64,000 nucleotides of DNA from Epiperipatus broadwayi (Eukaryota; Onychophora; Udeonychophora; Euonychophora; Peripatidae). The DNA lies in assembly GCA_028023455.1 (NCBI GenBank), contig JAQFVV010006714.1:334875-398874 (forward strand). The letters are read 5' to 3'. The translations under genes were made by a program, and so were the position numbers. A model generated the notes under the pieces. The model was not told the origin of the DNA and did not search any database. It was given only the letters and a program-made list of their open reading frames with translations. Positions 1 to 15,150 of the stretch are shown in pieces; positions within the stretch are counted from its first letter, which is position 1, and every line of letters begins with the position of its first letter.

Positions 1-539
1 CATTCGACATGTATGGTATTGATATCCACATTTTTTTTTATTAGCAGAAGGATCAATATTATTATTAAAATTTTTATTCTTATAACTTGTATTAAAATGT
101 TTAATAACATTATATATGTGATTATAATTGTAACCAACATTTAACAATTCATTTGAATATATTTCAATATTTTTGCCTTTATCTGATAAATATTTGCAAA
201 GACTATTATTTCTAAATAAGAAAGAATTTAAACCTGCCATTGTATGTGACATTGGCATTCTTGATTTATATGGAATATAACCACATTGGTTTAATGATCA
301 TACAGTAATTCAGCACACATTGATTTCTATGTATGCTGGATTACTAGAAATCAATGTATGCTGGATTACTATATGACCATTATATATATATATACCCAAT
401 AATTTTCTTTTATAATTCTTTGCTGGCATGTTTGATGAGTTATAAAGCATTATTTCATTATGCATTTCCATGCTTTTTTTATTTGTGAATTGTTTTAATT
501 TGTCATTAAGACAATTCAATTATTCGAGCTTATTTTTGG

Positions 540-2540
540 CCTATATACATATTTTCCCATCAAATATTAGGATAATTACACTTTGCAGAGAAGATATTAT
601 TTTCTAGTTCTAGATATCTTTCACGAGGAAACTTAGATATGTGATTAAAATTCTTTTTTTCCATTGTCACTGTATCACATCACAAATCTTGTTGATTTAA
701 AAAATCTGCATATATATTTTATTAGCATTTATTTTAATCCACCAAATGCTTTTTGTAAAACTGCTGTAAAAAGTTTTGTAGGTATAAAATTATATTATTT
801 CATGCCCTTATAAATGATAATCTTATTATTATTACCATTTTCCTAATGAGGCTGTAGCATTTTAATAAATATTATTCAGAATATGACATTAATCTGGGCT
901 TATGTCTTAATAGTTTGAAGTTTTAATTATTGTGGAAATGCTTATTAAGTCAGACGACTTTTCATAATCTACAAATCCAAAACATAATGGCAACTTATAT
1001 TCATTGGTCCTTTCTATAATTTGCATCAATTCTTATTATCATGTACTGTAATAGACATTTTTAAATTTATATTTTTTTGGTTAGTTTGAATTCAAAGTTC
1101 ATTTCAGACCAATTGTAATTATTTTGGTCAAGATTTGATATAGGATTGAAAGACCTGCAGTTTCTAATGTCTTCTTTATTCCCTATCTTAAATATCCATA
1201 TCTCTACTGCATTTTTTCAATCATCTGGTATGTCTTTACCATTTAGTCATCTGATGTATAGTTTTTCTACCAATTTTTGCATTTATTTCACTAGCTTCTC
1301 TAAACACCTTAAAAATAATTTTACCATTTCCTAGAGCTTTTCTCTTCTTCATAGATTTAATTATATTTCATATTTCTTTGTTTAAAATATGTAAAAATTC
1401 AGAATGTGTAATAATTGCAGTGCTTACTTGGTTTTCTTGTTCTTTATTGCTACTCCTACAAAATTCATGATATCTTCTCTGAAAATTTTAATAATAGTTT
1501 CATTTACTTTTTACTAGTGAAATATTTTGTTTCCAATACCAATATATATTTTTTATATTTTTGGAACTTTTATTCCTATCTATACCTTTCCTTGACAATT
1601 CATAATTATATATTCTTATAACAATGTTAACTCTTTTTTATATCATTTTATAGAATTTGAAATATTCAATTCTTCTTGTTGAATTATTTTTAAACATTTT
1701 CATATTTTTTCTTGATTTTATACATTGTTATATCTTATCTGAAAATTTATTAATGAATTGCTGTTTATTTGCAGCCGATATTTTCGTTGTAGTTCATAGC
1801 AGAGTATAGTTATTTTCTTTTTGATTTCAATTTAATTTGAATTATTTTTAAAATCTGTAATTTATTGGAGTGTTTCTGATTGTTAGAAATATCAGTTATT
1901 ATTGCTGTCTTTTTAAAATAGTTTTCATATCTTTTCAGTTTATTATTAACACTATCTTACCTCTCATTAACTGACGATCACTTCCTGTGCTGAATCTATT
2001 AAGAACATTACCATCTTGAAATATATATTGTCTGCAGTTAAATTATAATCAAATTAATTTCTTCTGTAATTTCATTTGGAAGCTTTATGTCATTTCGACT
2101 TAATAGTTTTCTCAAAGAAAGGACTCAATATATAGTTTTCTTCTTGCAAATTGTATAGGCCCATGCCCCCTCTTATTTCTATCTCCATAGCCAAATTTAT
2201 CCATAGCACTTTCATCTTCCAAAACCTCCAATGACAATTTTAAAATGCTGTTTAGTATGACATTTGGAGAAAAAAATTTCTCTACTTTTTGATTTCAATG
2301 AAAATTTGTTTTAGGTATAAAACTAAGATATTTGTATTTAATATATTCCGTTAAGTTGAATAATCAATCTTGTGACTATCTGTGACTCTGTCTAATCTCA
2401 TTCCACTTGTGCCTCCAATTTTGCAAATCAACTCCCTTTTTTCTTTCTTCTAATTTTATAAAGTCATACAATATCCTACTTAATATTAGACAGTTTTTGT
2501 TTCACTTTAAGTAATCTTTTTTCACTTCAAATGGTATATC
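540..2540 (-). pseudogene. Decayed LINE (endonuclease + N-terminal half of RT)
   Basis: Read on the minus strand, this block translates in broken frames into an apurinic-type endonuclease followed by the start of a reverse transcriptase. The order from high to low coordinate is: an endonuclease start with a DIV.L..IRRK-like segment near 2,450; a DKFGYGDRNKRG segment near 2,180 (the GKYGYGxRNxRG block of this LINE type); VLNRFSTGSDRQLMRGKI near 1,990; an N-terminal RT block near 1,150-1,330; and FVDYEKSSD (motif A, normally FVDYEKAFD) near 960. The remaining RT motifs and C-terminus are absent or unreadable. Many stops and indels show an old copy. I place it in an RTE-like or related endonuclease-RT family; the clade is inference. 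The block at 7,900-9,660 is a second copy of the same family. Confidence 0.75.
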
Positions 2541-4282
2541 ATCATCAAATGGCAGCAGGAGTCCACTGTCATAATTTAGTTTTATCTCTCAGATTTATAA
2601 ACATCTAATAAATTTGACTCTGAAACACATTTATCTTGGCTTTAAAAAAATAAATTGCTGGCGTTTTTAGTTAAGAATTATAAAGCAACGGAAAAGAAAG
2701 ATAAAAATGTATTTTGATCTTAAATTCAGAGATAAAAAACAAATAAACTCACTACACTCGCTGATATGTGCTTATGAGAAGCCCATCCATATTCTTCATC
2801 ATATGAATAATAACATAGCAATAATAGATGTAATGACAAGTCAGTATAGAGTCGACCTGAGAAATTTACCCTTTTAATTTAATTTAACACTTCAAAAGAA
2901 ATGAAAGGGTCTGTTTTCAGCTAACATAAACTTTTTTGGGGCACATTAGTTTGATCATTTACATTTTATAAAGTTGCAGTAATATATTTTTTAGAATGTT
3001 ATATAAGAAGACAAATACAGATTCTAATAAAAATGACAAAATTATCAATCCTGAAAGAATGCCAAGGATCTAAAAATTAATATTAATTTCATTTATATAT
3101 TTATTTAAATACTCGAATTGATATTTTGTATTCAAATTCCTTGAAATAAATATTAAATTTGCTCCAAATAGTTTCTTGTTTAATCTCAAACGATTTTTTT
3201 TAGTTGAAACAGATAGACTGAATGAAAGATTAAAGATCGGGACCTGTATATATACTTATATTTTTGCTAGGCAATTTCTGGCACTTGATGTGTACATAAA
3301 ACGTAGCCTACATTTGGTGACATTTTTGTGTAACAGATAGAATTTGGGTGGAGAAGTCATATCTCAGTAAGGCATAACGTACATATAGATGAAGACATAT
3401 GTAAGTTAAAATGCTTTCAAATTAAAATATTAGTAATATTCACCACATTTAAACAATACATTATAATAAATTGCAATTTTCTACAATAAATGAGATATTA
3501 AACTAAAAAAAGTGTTGCACATTTAAGGCACTTAACATCACAAATGTCTTCAATCAAACAATTCATATATCTAGTAAAATACTTGTAGCATGACATTAAT
3601 ATCTTTTTCTTTACTCATCTAGCACTAGAAAACACACAGTCAAAAATACTTCAATTAATATATACATAGGCATGTTTCCAATTCTTCCATTACATATATC
3701 CATTCAATTAACAAATCAATTTGGAGAAAATGGAATGAAACAAGAAGTAAAGGTTTAATAAACAAAATCCAATTTTTATTCATTAGTATCAGGATATAAA
3801 TATCAATAAAAACATAATAGAATATAAATGTAATTAATAGTAGTTTCTCAATAGTAAAGTCTTCTTTTCTCCACTTATATATATTTTTAGGACTGATAAT
3901 TTTATTACTTTTATTAAAATCTGTATTTGTCTTTTTATATAAAGTGCTAAAAATATATTACACAGTTTTGTGAAATGTAAGTAATCAAACTAATGCCAAG
4001 AATTATTCAATATATGGTGAAATGAGTGCATTAGGGTGTCAACAAAACATGTATTTAAGATAGCAATTAGAATGCACAAATATATACACACACATTTGAC
4101 AATACTTAAGTTTATGTTGGATGTGCTAAAGGATGTAGCTGATATGGCACATTATTTAATATTTTATAAAAATAATAACTTTTCATATTAGTACTATTAA
4201 AATTAGTAACAATACATCTTTTATAACTTTGCATATAAACTTTGAGGTAATAACGCTTCTCTAAAAGACAAAGCATTAATAA
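2541..4282. other. AT-rich stretch, nothing recognised
   Basis: Very AT-rich sequence with no long open frame, no clear RNA gene and no repeat I can name. Stops are dense in all frames. It separates the old LINE fragment from the trinucleotide microsatellite. Confidence 0.6.
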
Positions 4283-4595
<313 letters not shown>

Positions 4596-7500
4596 GAATA
4601 ATTTTGACAGAGTTCATAAGAAGTTCAAACACTAGAAGTAATAAACATAGGCCATAAACTTTGAACTTCAGAATCATCCATTTTATTATTTCATTACACT
4701 ACATAAAGCATAACAGTGATAACTAAATATTGTAAAAAGGATTTAATTACCTTATATATGCTTTCTTCCAATATCACAAGATATCTATCTACAAACAGAG
4801 AATCACCTGATTGAGTCAATTACTAGTTCTTAGCATCTTGGAAAAACATACTTCAATGATTTTTCCAATATTTTTAAATAAAATTTGAGATACTATTGAT
4901 AAGTACATGCAATTATTATAAATTTTTGTATACAAAGATAATTTTATTAATGTTTTTTCCATACTTTCTTTTTATAAGTTTTTTAATAATTGGAATATAT
5001 TATTCAAGCTGTATCAATAATTGAAATCTAACCTGCAATGAGCACAAGTGATCTATTATTCTACTATTAATTTTCAAATACTTTAGTTTCATATTATTTT
5101 TAAGGTGAACAGATGTTCATCACAATATCTTCCTATGTTTCTGTTTTTCAAAAATCAAATTAGTTTGAATTTAGTTTATGAAATATAACTACTATGCTGC
5201 CTTTTTTGATTTAGCAGTATCTTATATTGTTTGTAGTCTAAGTGGCTGTATTTTTTCAAATGCTGCTTTTTACCTTTTAAAAGGAATATTATAAAACGGT
5301 TGTAATTAATGGAAACAATAATAAAAAGCAAATTTATTATATTAACATAACATGTTATAAAAAAGCAATCAATTAAATCCAGTTTTATTTTTACATTTTT
5401 TTGATTTTATAGCTATTTTAAATTTTTTTAATACAAAAATTTTAATATGTATTATAAATAATACTTATAATTAAAAAAATCAAGTTTTGGAATGATATTT
5501 ATATAAAACAAATACTCTTCTTAGAAGTAGTATGAGATATATTACTTGTAGCAGTTATATGACTAAACCACATTGTAGCTGTTGCTGTAATTATTAAGAA
5601 AAATTAAATAAATGTATAACTTCAAGTAGTTAAACACTAGATTTTATTTTTAACATAATAAATTAATATAACATATATAAATTAATTTTACAGCGGGGGG
5701 GGAATCAAATAATGTTTTTAAATGTATGAATTAGTTTTTAATTTAACTAGCTCAAAATATTCGTTACCTAGTGCTTTCATTTTCTTAAAAATAAATCTTT
5801 ATAATATTATAGACATAAATACATTTTTTCTTATTTTTCTTTTCCTATGATCTAATATGTATTTCTAAAAGAACCTCAAAATATGAATATATATATATAT
5901 ATTATTAATGAAGATTTATATTGGGATAATGTCTAAAAATTTTCCTTTTTATAATAATAGAATCTTTTGAAATATATACTTCTTAGAACTGATGCATATC
6001 TGACAGATTCAGGGTCAGATTATTAGTTAATAATGCATTCAGACATTTTTCTAAAGTCAAAATTTAATGATATCTCATACAACACCTTGCCACTATTTTT
6101 GTTTTTAAAATGGAGTATCTCTAAAAAAATTCCACACTTCCCAATTTTTCAGGATTTGTCTCTATTTTTAGTTAGACATCTCAGTGTACCCAAATTATCT
6201 TTTTGGGATCATTATATGACCCAATTTTTGTCTTACATAAATAATTCATTGCAAAAATGATACTTTCTTGTCCCAACAGTAATATCACAAGAACCTTCAG
6301 GCAAATTTCAACACTAAAACTAAGATCACTATTAAGCTAGACATTTTCTTGGAGCATATGCAATTGAATTTTTGTAGGCCAAAAACTGAACTGCATTTGC
6401 ACCTGCTTTGATTGACAGTAGTTTTTTTAGTTCTTTGTTGATATTAATTTTCTACAATCATAAAATTAATAGGAATATTAATAACTCTAAATAATAAACA
6501 ACATGCCAAAGAGGAATGGAGTTTTATGAAAAAAAGAAGCAATGCAATAAAAATGATTGGTCTTCATGTCCCAATTTTTGATTAAGTGATCTGGTCACCC
6601 TACAACTTTATGATTATATGATTAGCAATCATTTCCTAGCAATTTAGTATTTTACAAAAAATACAATACTCCACTTTATAATGAAAATAAAATAATAACA
6701 TTTAACAGAAATTGATAATAGATTTCATAATTATCCACAAGCAAATACATATTTTTTTTTACTCTTTTTACACCAATAAATTATAAGATATTGTTAAGTT
6801 TTCTTTCTATCTATATATCCATTCATTTGTCTTCTACCTGTTTATCTGTGAATCTTTCTTGTCCATATTATCCTCTTATTTATCTTTACATTCATCCAGC
6901 TATGCATATCGGTCACATGTAAGTATTTATTCTACATATATAGTTATTTGTACTTTATTAAGTTTAAGAAATAAATTATTTTCTCAGTCAAAAAAATCTT
7001 CAAGTTATATTGCTAATATGCATTCAATTTGTCTCCAAATTAACAATTACCAGACTGTTCTCGAAATTGATTAAGTATTGTTTATTTCAATTTAGATCTA
7101 GAAATTTATTATCTTTATTCATATAAACCGGTGATTTTCTTTTAAGTGTTGTTTTTGATTATAGAATTGTTTAAATTATAGATGTAAAAATGAAGTTATT
7201 ATAGTATTATCATCATTGTTAGAGTCAATCGTATTTGACAATAATGAAGAGTTGCTATTACAGTAACAACGAAATCTATTAACGGTATTGATTTTCAAAA
7301 GAAATCGTTTGATTTTGAACTACCATTTCTTTTTAATTTTCAACGTCAGCGCCATCTACCTTATCAATTTTGTTTTATATAAAGAAGCTTTGATTTTTAT
7401 TAGTTTCCAGTCTTGATCATAAAGAATAAACAATTAGGTCTTTTTTTTAATAAGTCTAAGAATCATTATTCTGAGTGGAGAATAGTATAGTTTTATTTGA

Positions 7501-7899
7501 TAATGATTAAATAACTGTTACTGATGCAATAGAGGAATTCTAATGATCTGTCTTTGTAAAAAACATTTATTTACTAGTAAGTTATGTTTTTTTTCCACTC
7601 ACTTTTCATCACAGAATATATAAACTTTATTTTTTCCAAAATGTTTTTGATTTTTTTTTGTTTGTTTTCACAATTCCATTTTTTTTTGCCACTATCTGAG
7701 ACTAGGACAAATTAGATGTAATCTCGTCTATTGAAATGTTTATGTTATGTCTATTATTCATAGTGCAATTGTCAATCACATGGTAGGCATATAATGACAT
7801 GAAAAGAAATTGCTACATCTCAGATAAAATGCAAATACAAATCAACCTAGTATTAACTTATTATTATCATTAATAGTATTCTATCCTATGGGTAAGTGC
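4596..7899. other. AT-rich stretch, no gene recognised
   Basis: No convincing coding region. A run of eight G at about 5,695-5,702 stands out against the AT-rich background. The block at about 6,000-6,620 is slightly less AT-rich and contains several copies of the phrase CCCAATTTTT (near 6,139, 6,219 and 6,572). It may be an unrecognised old repeat. A 75-codon open frame at 6,033-6,260 lies inside it and has no recognisable domain. Confidence 0.5.
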
Positions 7900-9660
7900 A
7901 GAGAATAGTCACATCACCACTTTATTCATTTGTCCATTCCATTCTTTTTATTGTCCAGCTTTTCAATTCCACTTAACTCTTCCCATCTTTTATATCATCC
8001 AAAAATGTCAATCTTTTCTATGCTTTCCTTATGTTTCCAGTCACCATTCTCCTCAAAACAATCCAGTTTCTCTTTCTATTTTTAATTTCTCAATCAATCT
8101 TCTTTCTTTATTTACTTTTACTTCTTCATTTGTTATTTTATTCATCCAACTGATTTCCCCATTCTTCTCCAGGATCACATCTCAAAGGTTTCCAATCTGT
8201 TCCTAATTTTATTATTTTTCACAATTGTATAATAATATGCTTCACACATAAGCATTGAATTAATCTTTTCCTTAATTTTCTCTTCAAAAATCTACAAAAT
8301 ATTTTCTTTCTCTTAATAAATGCTTTTTCTGCCAATGCTATTAAGTATTCACTATTTTCATCCCCACTCAACCAACTATTCAAATATCTAAATCTTTTTA
8401 TCTGTTGAATTATGTTATCATGTATTTCAGTTTACAATCTTTTTGCATTTCTCTCTATCCATAAACACTTATTCTTCTCACCATTAACTTTCATTCCATA
8501 TTTTATAGATCTTTCTGTAATTTATTCAACATATTCTCAAGACACTTTTCATTCTCAGCTATATGAATCATATAATCTGAAATCTTACATATTTTATTAG
8601 TCTACCTCCAACATTTGCTTTTCCACAGTCTAAATAAATATTTAACATGTCTTCTCAATAATTATTAAAAAGTACAAGTAAGATAATTTCATCCTTGTAT
8701 AACTTCTTTATCTATATTTACTTCATCAGTCTTATTATTCTTCAGTCTAATTATTATCCTATACTCAGTATACATATTCCAAATCATTTTTTTTTTCAAA
8801 ATACTTCTTTATTGTTTAAGATAGATGTAAGTTTATTCCAGATTTCTCGATCAATTTTCCAAATCCACAAAACACATACCAATTCCTTTATCAATTTCAG
8901 TATATCTTTCTGAAATTATTCTAACAACATCAATAGCATCTCATGTACTTTTTCCTCTCTATAAACCTAATTGTTCTTCTCCAATATAATATTCTACTTT
9001 TCCATAAATCCTTTGAGTTAAAATCCTCAATAAAACTGCAGAAGCATAAGATAACAAACTTATTGTTATGCAGTCTTCACCTTTAACATCTTTCTTCTTT
9101 TTAGTATTTGGAATTATTATAGTCCTTAATTGCAAAGTCCAACTATTTTCTTCATAGTAATTTGTCCTATTTCTTTCAAAAATTCTATAAGTATTGCATC
9201 AAATCTAACAGCTTTAACATTTTTCATTTGTGCAATTGATTTAATTACTTAATCTGTCAATACATCCATACTTTTATCATCTACTTCAATATCTTTTTCA
9301 TTTTGAAGTTCATAATTAATTGAATTATTTCTTTAATGAAGATATTATTTTAATCTTTTCAATATATTATTGCTATTAGATAATCTCTTTTCATTCTTGT
9401 TCACAGTTTCACTTGCTAATTATATCTTTTTCTCTCAAATGACATTTCTAATTCTATCAAATACCAGATTATATCTTTTTACCTGTTGAAGCAACTCTAT
9501 CTTTCTACCTTCTTGTTCCAACTATTTTTCTTTTACTAAATCTGTTTCTCTTTTTAGCTCATTATTAATTTTTCTATATATATTTTGCCTTTCCTCAGTA
9601 TTTACATTCTTCCATCTTCACCATACTTCCTTCTTTTCCAACATATCTTCCCTTAGCCTA
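7900..9660 (-). pseudogene. Decayed LINE (linker, RT and C-terminal tail)
   Basis: On the minus strand, broken frames give the following in order. A linker with IYRKINNELKRETDLVKEK lies near 9,560. An N-terminal RT segment (MKNVKAVRFDAILIEFLKE) lies near 9,200. An RT finger-like segment (EDCITISLLSYASAVLLRIL) lies near 9,050. A decayed active-site region runs into IAENEKCLENMLNKLQKDL near 8,540. A thumb segment (MKVNGEKNKC, then IKRFRYLNSWLS) lies near 8,380-8,470. The C-terminal WMNKITNEEV...ERRLIEKLKIE tail lies near 8,050-8,150. This last block is characteristic of endonuclease-RT LINEs in which TNEEVLRR is followed by an RRR/GHxLR segment. It overlaps the RT region of the fragment at 540-2,540, so these are two insertions. 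It is a dead copy with no intact frame longer than about 70 codons. Confidence 0.8.
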
Positions 9661-9894
9661 GTTTATTAACCTTTCTTTAACTTAATAATGCCTGTTTTAT
9701 TTTTTGTTGTTTTTAATTTTTCTTTTTTAATCATACAACCACATTTGCCAGAACTATTAATATTGTCCTCATCTTACATAATATATAATGAATCAACTTG
9801 CTTCATTTTATTTGTATTATTGATTATAAAGCAATTTGGTTCAAATATTTTTCAAAATCAGAAGAAAATATAAATAATATTTACTAAGCCTGTA
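9661..9894. other. Unassigned AT-rich sequence
   Basis: A short open frame at 9,688-9,873 is hydrophobic and has no recognisable domain. I treat it as chance. Confidence 0.4.
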
Positions 9895-10110
9895 ACCTCA
9901 AGAATGTGCACATAAAAATGCGATAGTAAGGACCTCTACAGGGTCTTAACCACAAGCTTACATTTTGGAATAAAAGAGGGAAACCCTCCTTTACTTCAAC
10001 CTACTTTCTATATAAATAGGTGAAGCTCAAGTGGTTAAATTTGAGAGCATGAAGCTATTCAATACTTCACTGATTAAGTCCACATTTCTTATTACACATT
10101 AATACTCACA
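9895..10110 (+). repeat. Possible degenerate tRNA-derived SINE
   Basis: The segment around 10,022-10,090 resembles a decayed tRNA head. It has an A-box-like AAGCTCAAGTGGTTAAA followed by GAGAGCATG, then a B-box-like ACTGATTAAGTCC about 40 nt downstream. An upstream GGGAAACCC hairpin lies in the same block. The match is imperfect and no second copy was found in the window, so this is tentative. Confidence 0.35.
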
Positions 10111-12554
10111 AAATCTTTTGATTTACAATGAGTCAATGGAAAAATCTTATAGTTAGAAATCTATTACTATAATTTAAAGTTGTAATTATAAATTGAGCAT
10201 ATGCATAATCCATCCAGATATGGCAATATTAAATCATCTTGACATATAATAAATTTTGTTACCTTTATGAGATGAAATCTTGTTTTTGCCTTTTAACTGT
10301 TTTCTGTTATCATATGTTAAATGACAAAAATATATTGGATGTGAATAGTAAGACAAAATTAATAGGATCTATAACACTAGTATTTTCCTCTCTCTTGCAA
10401 ATGGTTAATGTATTCTAGCTTTCACATGAAAAATTTATTAAGAAGTTTAAACTGTAGGATAGCCCAGCAAATTAAATTCATAACAGTACTCATTAAATTT
10501 TTCAAAGGTATGCAAGGAAATTTTTTTAAAGAAAAGTATAGTTTATTTAGAATATTAATTTATTGAATATAGTAATTATTTGAATCTTGCATTTGTTATC
10601 TACAATTTTTGATTGATTTCTCCATTAATCTGATTATAATCTTCACTACTGTAAAATACAACCTTGTATATCTATTACATAAAATCAAGAAGCTATATAT
10701 AAAGCCACATTACCAAAATCCATTAGTTTAAGTGATTAATACTGAAATAATCTTAGGTACATATGTTATCAAAATAAAGACATTCTGTTTTTTATAATAA
10801 GCCAAAATATAATCGACAAAAATTTGTAATATTAACATAACCTCTCTACTCTTACCAATGTCTGAGAATACAAGTGTCAAAAAAAGCTAATGAATGGTCT
10901 TCTGAGTGTAAATAGCTTTAAAATATTTTCAAAATATCCACATCCTTAGCCATTTGAAACTGTTCTTTATCCTACTAACAAAAATTCTTTTTAAATACAG
11001 ACTATATTTTAGTTTGATTTTATTTGTTTACTCTATAACACTAGTGGAAGCTTCTATTACATTTCCTACATTCTGATATGCATTGTTATACTATAATAAA
11101 TACATATAAAAAATTCCGAACACGTAATGCAAGGATACTGATATAAACTTAAAATAAATATGGTTTATTTAAATAAATGTATTTGATAATAAAAAAATTA
11201 TCTACTCAAAAATGTAAATACAAATGGAGCAAATATTTTCTGAATAGTCTAACATATCTTCCAATAAACAAAATGCAAATTATTTGTTAGACAAACAGTT
11301 TTATCAAATGAAATATGGAAAAAATAAACTGCTTATTAAGCAATGAACATTTTGTTATCAAATATCTAAGTGATTTAATTATATAATTTTATTCTTAGAA
11401 ACTGTTCATTTTACCAAACACACTTTATAAATGTGAAGAAAGAAAAAGATCCCATAAGATATATTTTTAACATGAAAAAAAAATGGTGTTGGATTAATAA
11501 TATCGTATACTTGTATATGATAAAAATAGATTATATTAATCTTTAATTAAGTTCAACATTTATATCTGAGCTAAAAATGATATGATAATCTCTAGGCTAA
11601 TAAATGATTAATAATAGTCATTAAAGTATTTATCTAAAGTGGATGGTGTCTAGAATGTGGGACCAGGATGTTTGATACTTAAAATTCATATTGTAGTAAT
11701 TCTATTTTTATAATTCTAAGAATAGTTTTTTTCTGATTTCCCTTTTAATAAAAATTTAAGAGTATTATCAAAACGTCAATTTAAATATCTCTAATTCCAA
11801 GAAAATTTTATATTGCCTGAATCTTGGACAAAGCAACTTCTTCCTATATCTTAACAACAAAGTTTTATTTAAAATTTGTAAAAGACAATACAGCCATAAA
11901 AAAATACATTAAAAGAAAGATGCAAAGATTAATTATTATTTTTTAATCAATTCTTTTTTAAAATTTTATTTACTGTTTATTAGGCAAATGCTAACGCTTT
12001 TCTACTATTTTAATATATTTAAAATGAAACAATATTGACAATTTGGTTTCATCTATACAACTTCTTTTAATATTGATTATTTATTTATAAAAATATTTTT
12101 TTTTTTTATGAATTAAAATCTTTCATTTGATTTAAATCACACACCAATATATAATATAGCCCATAAATACAGATATTAAATGTCATTCAATTAAAATGTA
12201 AATGAAATTCAATTATGTTTATTAATTACGAGATAAAGCAGGCAAATTTACAAAAACAAAAAAAAAAGCAGCGAGAAAATAAATTATAAATTAGTATTTT
12301 TAATTATATATAAAATATCATTTCATTAATTACAAAATACAATATATAATTAATAATACATACATATGCTTTAAGACTGAAAAATAATACAATGTATAAG
12401 TTATTTAGTAGTAAGGGCAAAATAACCATATGCAGAAATATTAATTAATTAATAGCAATAACAATAAAAGTCGAATATTGTCTTTAAATGACCAAAATTA
12501 ATTGTTGATACATATACTAATCACATATATAATAAAATATATGTATGGATATAT
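10111..12554. other. AT-rich stretch, nothing recognised
   Basis: No open frame, RNA gene or named repeat is visible. The composition is extremely AT-rich with homopolymer A and T runs. Confidence 0.6.
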
Positions 12555-12710
12555 AATTAGAAGGGATTTGAACTCAGATTTCTTATATAACCGATACCCA
12601 TAACCACATACATGTAAAAAAGATAAATGACCTACAATATATGTGTATTTCATGCTGAATCAGTACTCATCAGTTGGTACATGTATGTGTATATCTATCT
12701 ATACATATAT
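12555..12710 (-). repeat. Hammerhead-bearing tRNA-like SINE, copy 1
   Basis: Read on the minus strand, the copy starts with a hammerhead-like core: CTGATGA at 12,673-12,667, then an imperfect stem II (GTACTG/CAGCAT with an ATT loop), then GAAA at 12,651-12,648, a short ATA/TAT stem III and an ATA (NUH) triplet. It ends with a B-box-like GAGTTCAAATCCC at 12,576-12,564. This is the only one of the four copies that keeps the GAAA box. The same arrangement recurs at 47.7, 48.1 and 50.7 kb. The repeat ends in TTCTAATTATATA and then an AT-rich tract. Confidence 0.7.
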
Positions 12711-13430
<720 letters not shown>

Positions 13431-14031
13431 TTATTTACTAAAACAAACAATAAGTATATAATATAATGGTAATTATGAATTTTATAATACAATGATATGA
13501 ATTCCATATAAGAAAAATCTTGAATGAGGATTTTAATCATAACAGTTAAAAATATTAATAAAATACATAAACTATGAATATAACATATAAAATATTAAAA
13601 TGACAAATAAATTGCATTTGACATAATTTAGACACTGTAATAAATAACTACAACATAATAAACAATATGAACACTAAATAAAACTAATGTTTAGTATAAT
13701 ATGACCAATACCATAACTGCTTTTTAAATTCAAACAACTGGTGTTCGTTAAATTCACAGAGCAATCTTGTATAAACATATTAAATAATTTGGGATCAATA
13801 TAACTAAATAGCTTCCTACTGGAAGTCTTAAGAAAATTGGATAAAGCTAGTTGATAGCTAATAGATAATGAATATTTACAACAGAAGATGTAGCATCTAA
13901 GCAAATTTTTCTACAATAAATATCAAGATTTACTCTATATTGATATAAATGAAAAACGGCTAGTATATTATAAATCCCATAAATATTTCTAACAGATGTG
14001 GTATGTGATCTACCAAAAATGATGACGATGT

Positions 14032-14033
<2 letters not shown>
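13431..14033 (-). pseudogene. LINE C-terminus and 3' UTR remnant, tandem copy 1
   Basis: On the minus strand the segment starts just after an ATT array. It reads through a segment resembling the C-terminal tail of Jockey/CR1-type LINE RT proteins (FGRSHTTSVRNIYGIYNILA, then a KLFSYIDPKLFNMFIQD-like block, ending ...GIGHIILNISFI). A ~250-nt 3' UTR then runs into the next (ATT)n tail at 13,430. The RT core is missing, so this is a 5'-truncated insertion. It is nearly identical to 14,181-14,758. Confidence 0.6.
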
Positions 14034-14102
<69 letters not shown>

Positions 14103-14112
14103 CAACAACAAC

Positions 14113-14180
<68 letters not shown>
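14034..14180. repeat. (AAT)n microsatellite, array 2
   Basis: AAT units with a short AAC block (about 14,099-14,114). It separates the two tandem LINE-tail copies. Confidence 0.95.
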
Positions 14181-14925
<745 letters not shown>

Positions 14926-15150
14926 TATGCGGTCCTGCTGTGTCTTTAGTTAGATGAATTAAATAAATGTTTTCAACAAAAGTATATAAAAAATACTGAA
15001 TTGCCAAAAAACAGTTGTTTAAAACATCACCTGAAGATAATTAATATTCACACCTATCAGGGAAAATGGACTTTTTACTCACAAAGTAAGTGATTTATTG
15101 CTTATAATTTTGTTTTTCTAAGTGCTATTCAGATGCTATATATTGACAAT

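Noticed and set aside
6033-6260. 75-codon frame as a small gene
   Set aside because: Hydrophobic low-complexity translation inside a patch with repeated CCCAATTTTT phrases; no domain or splice support.
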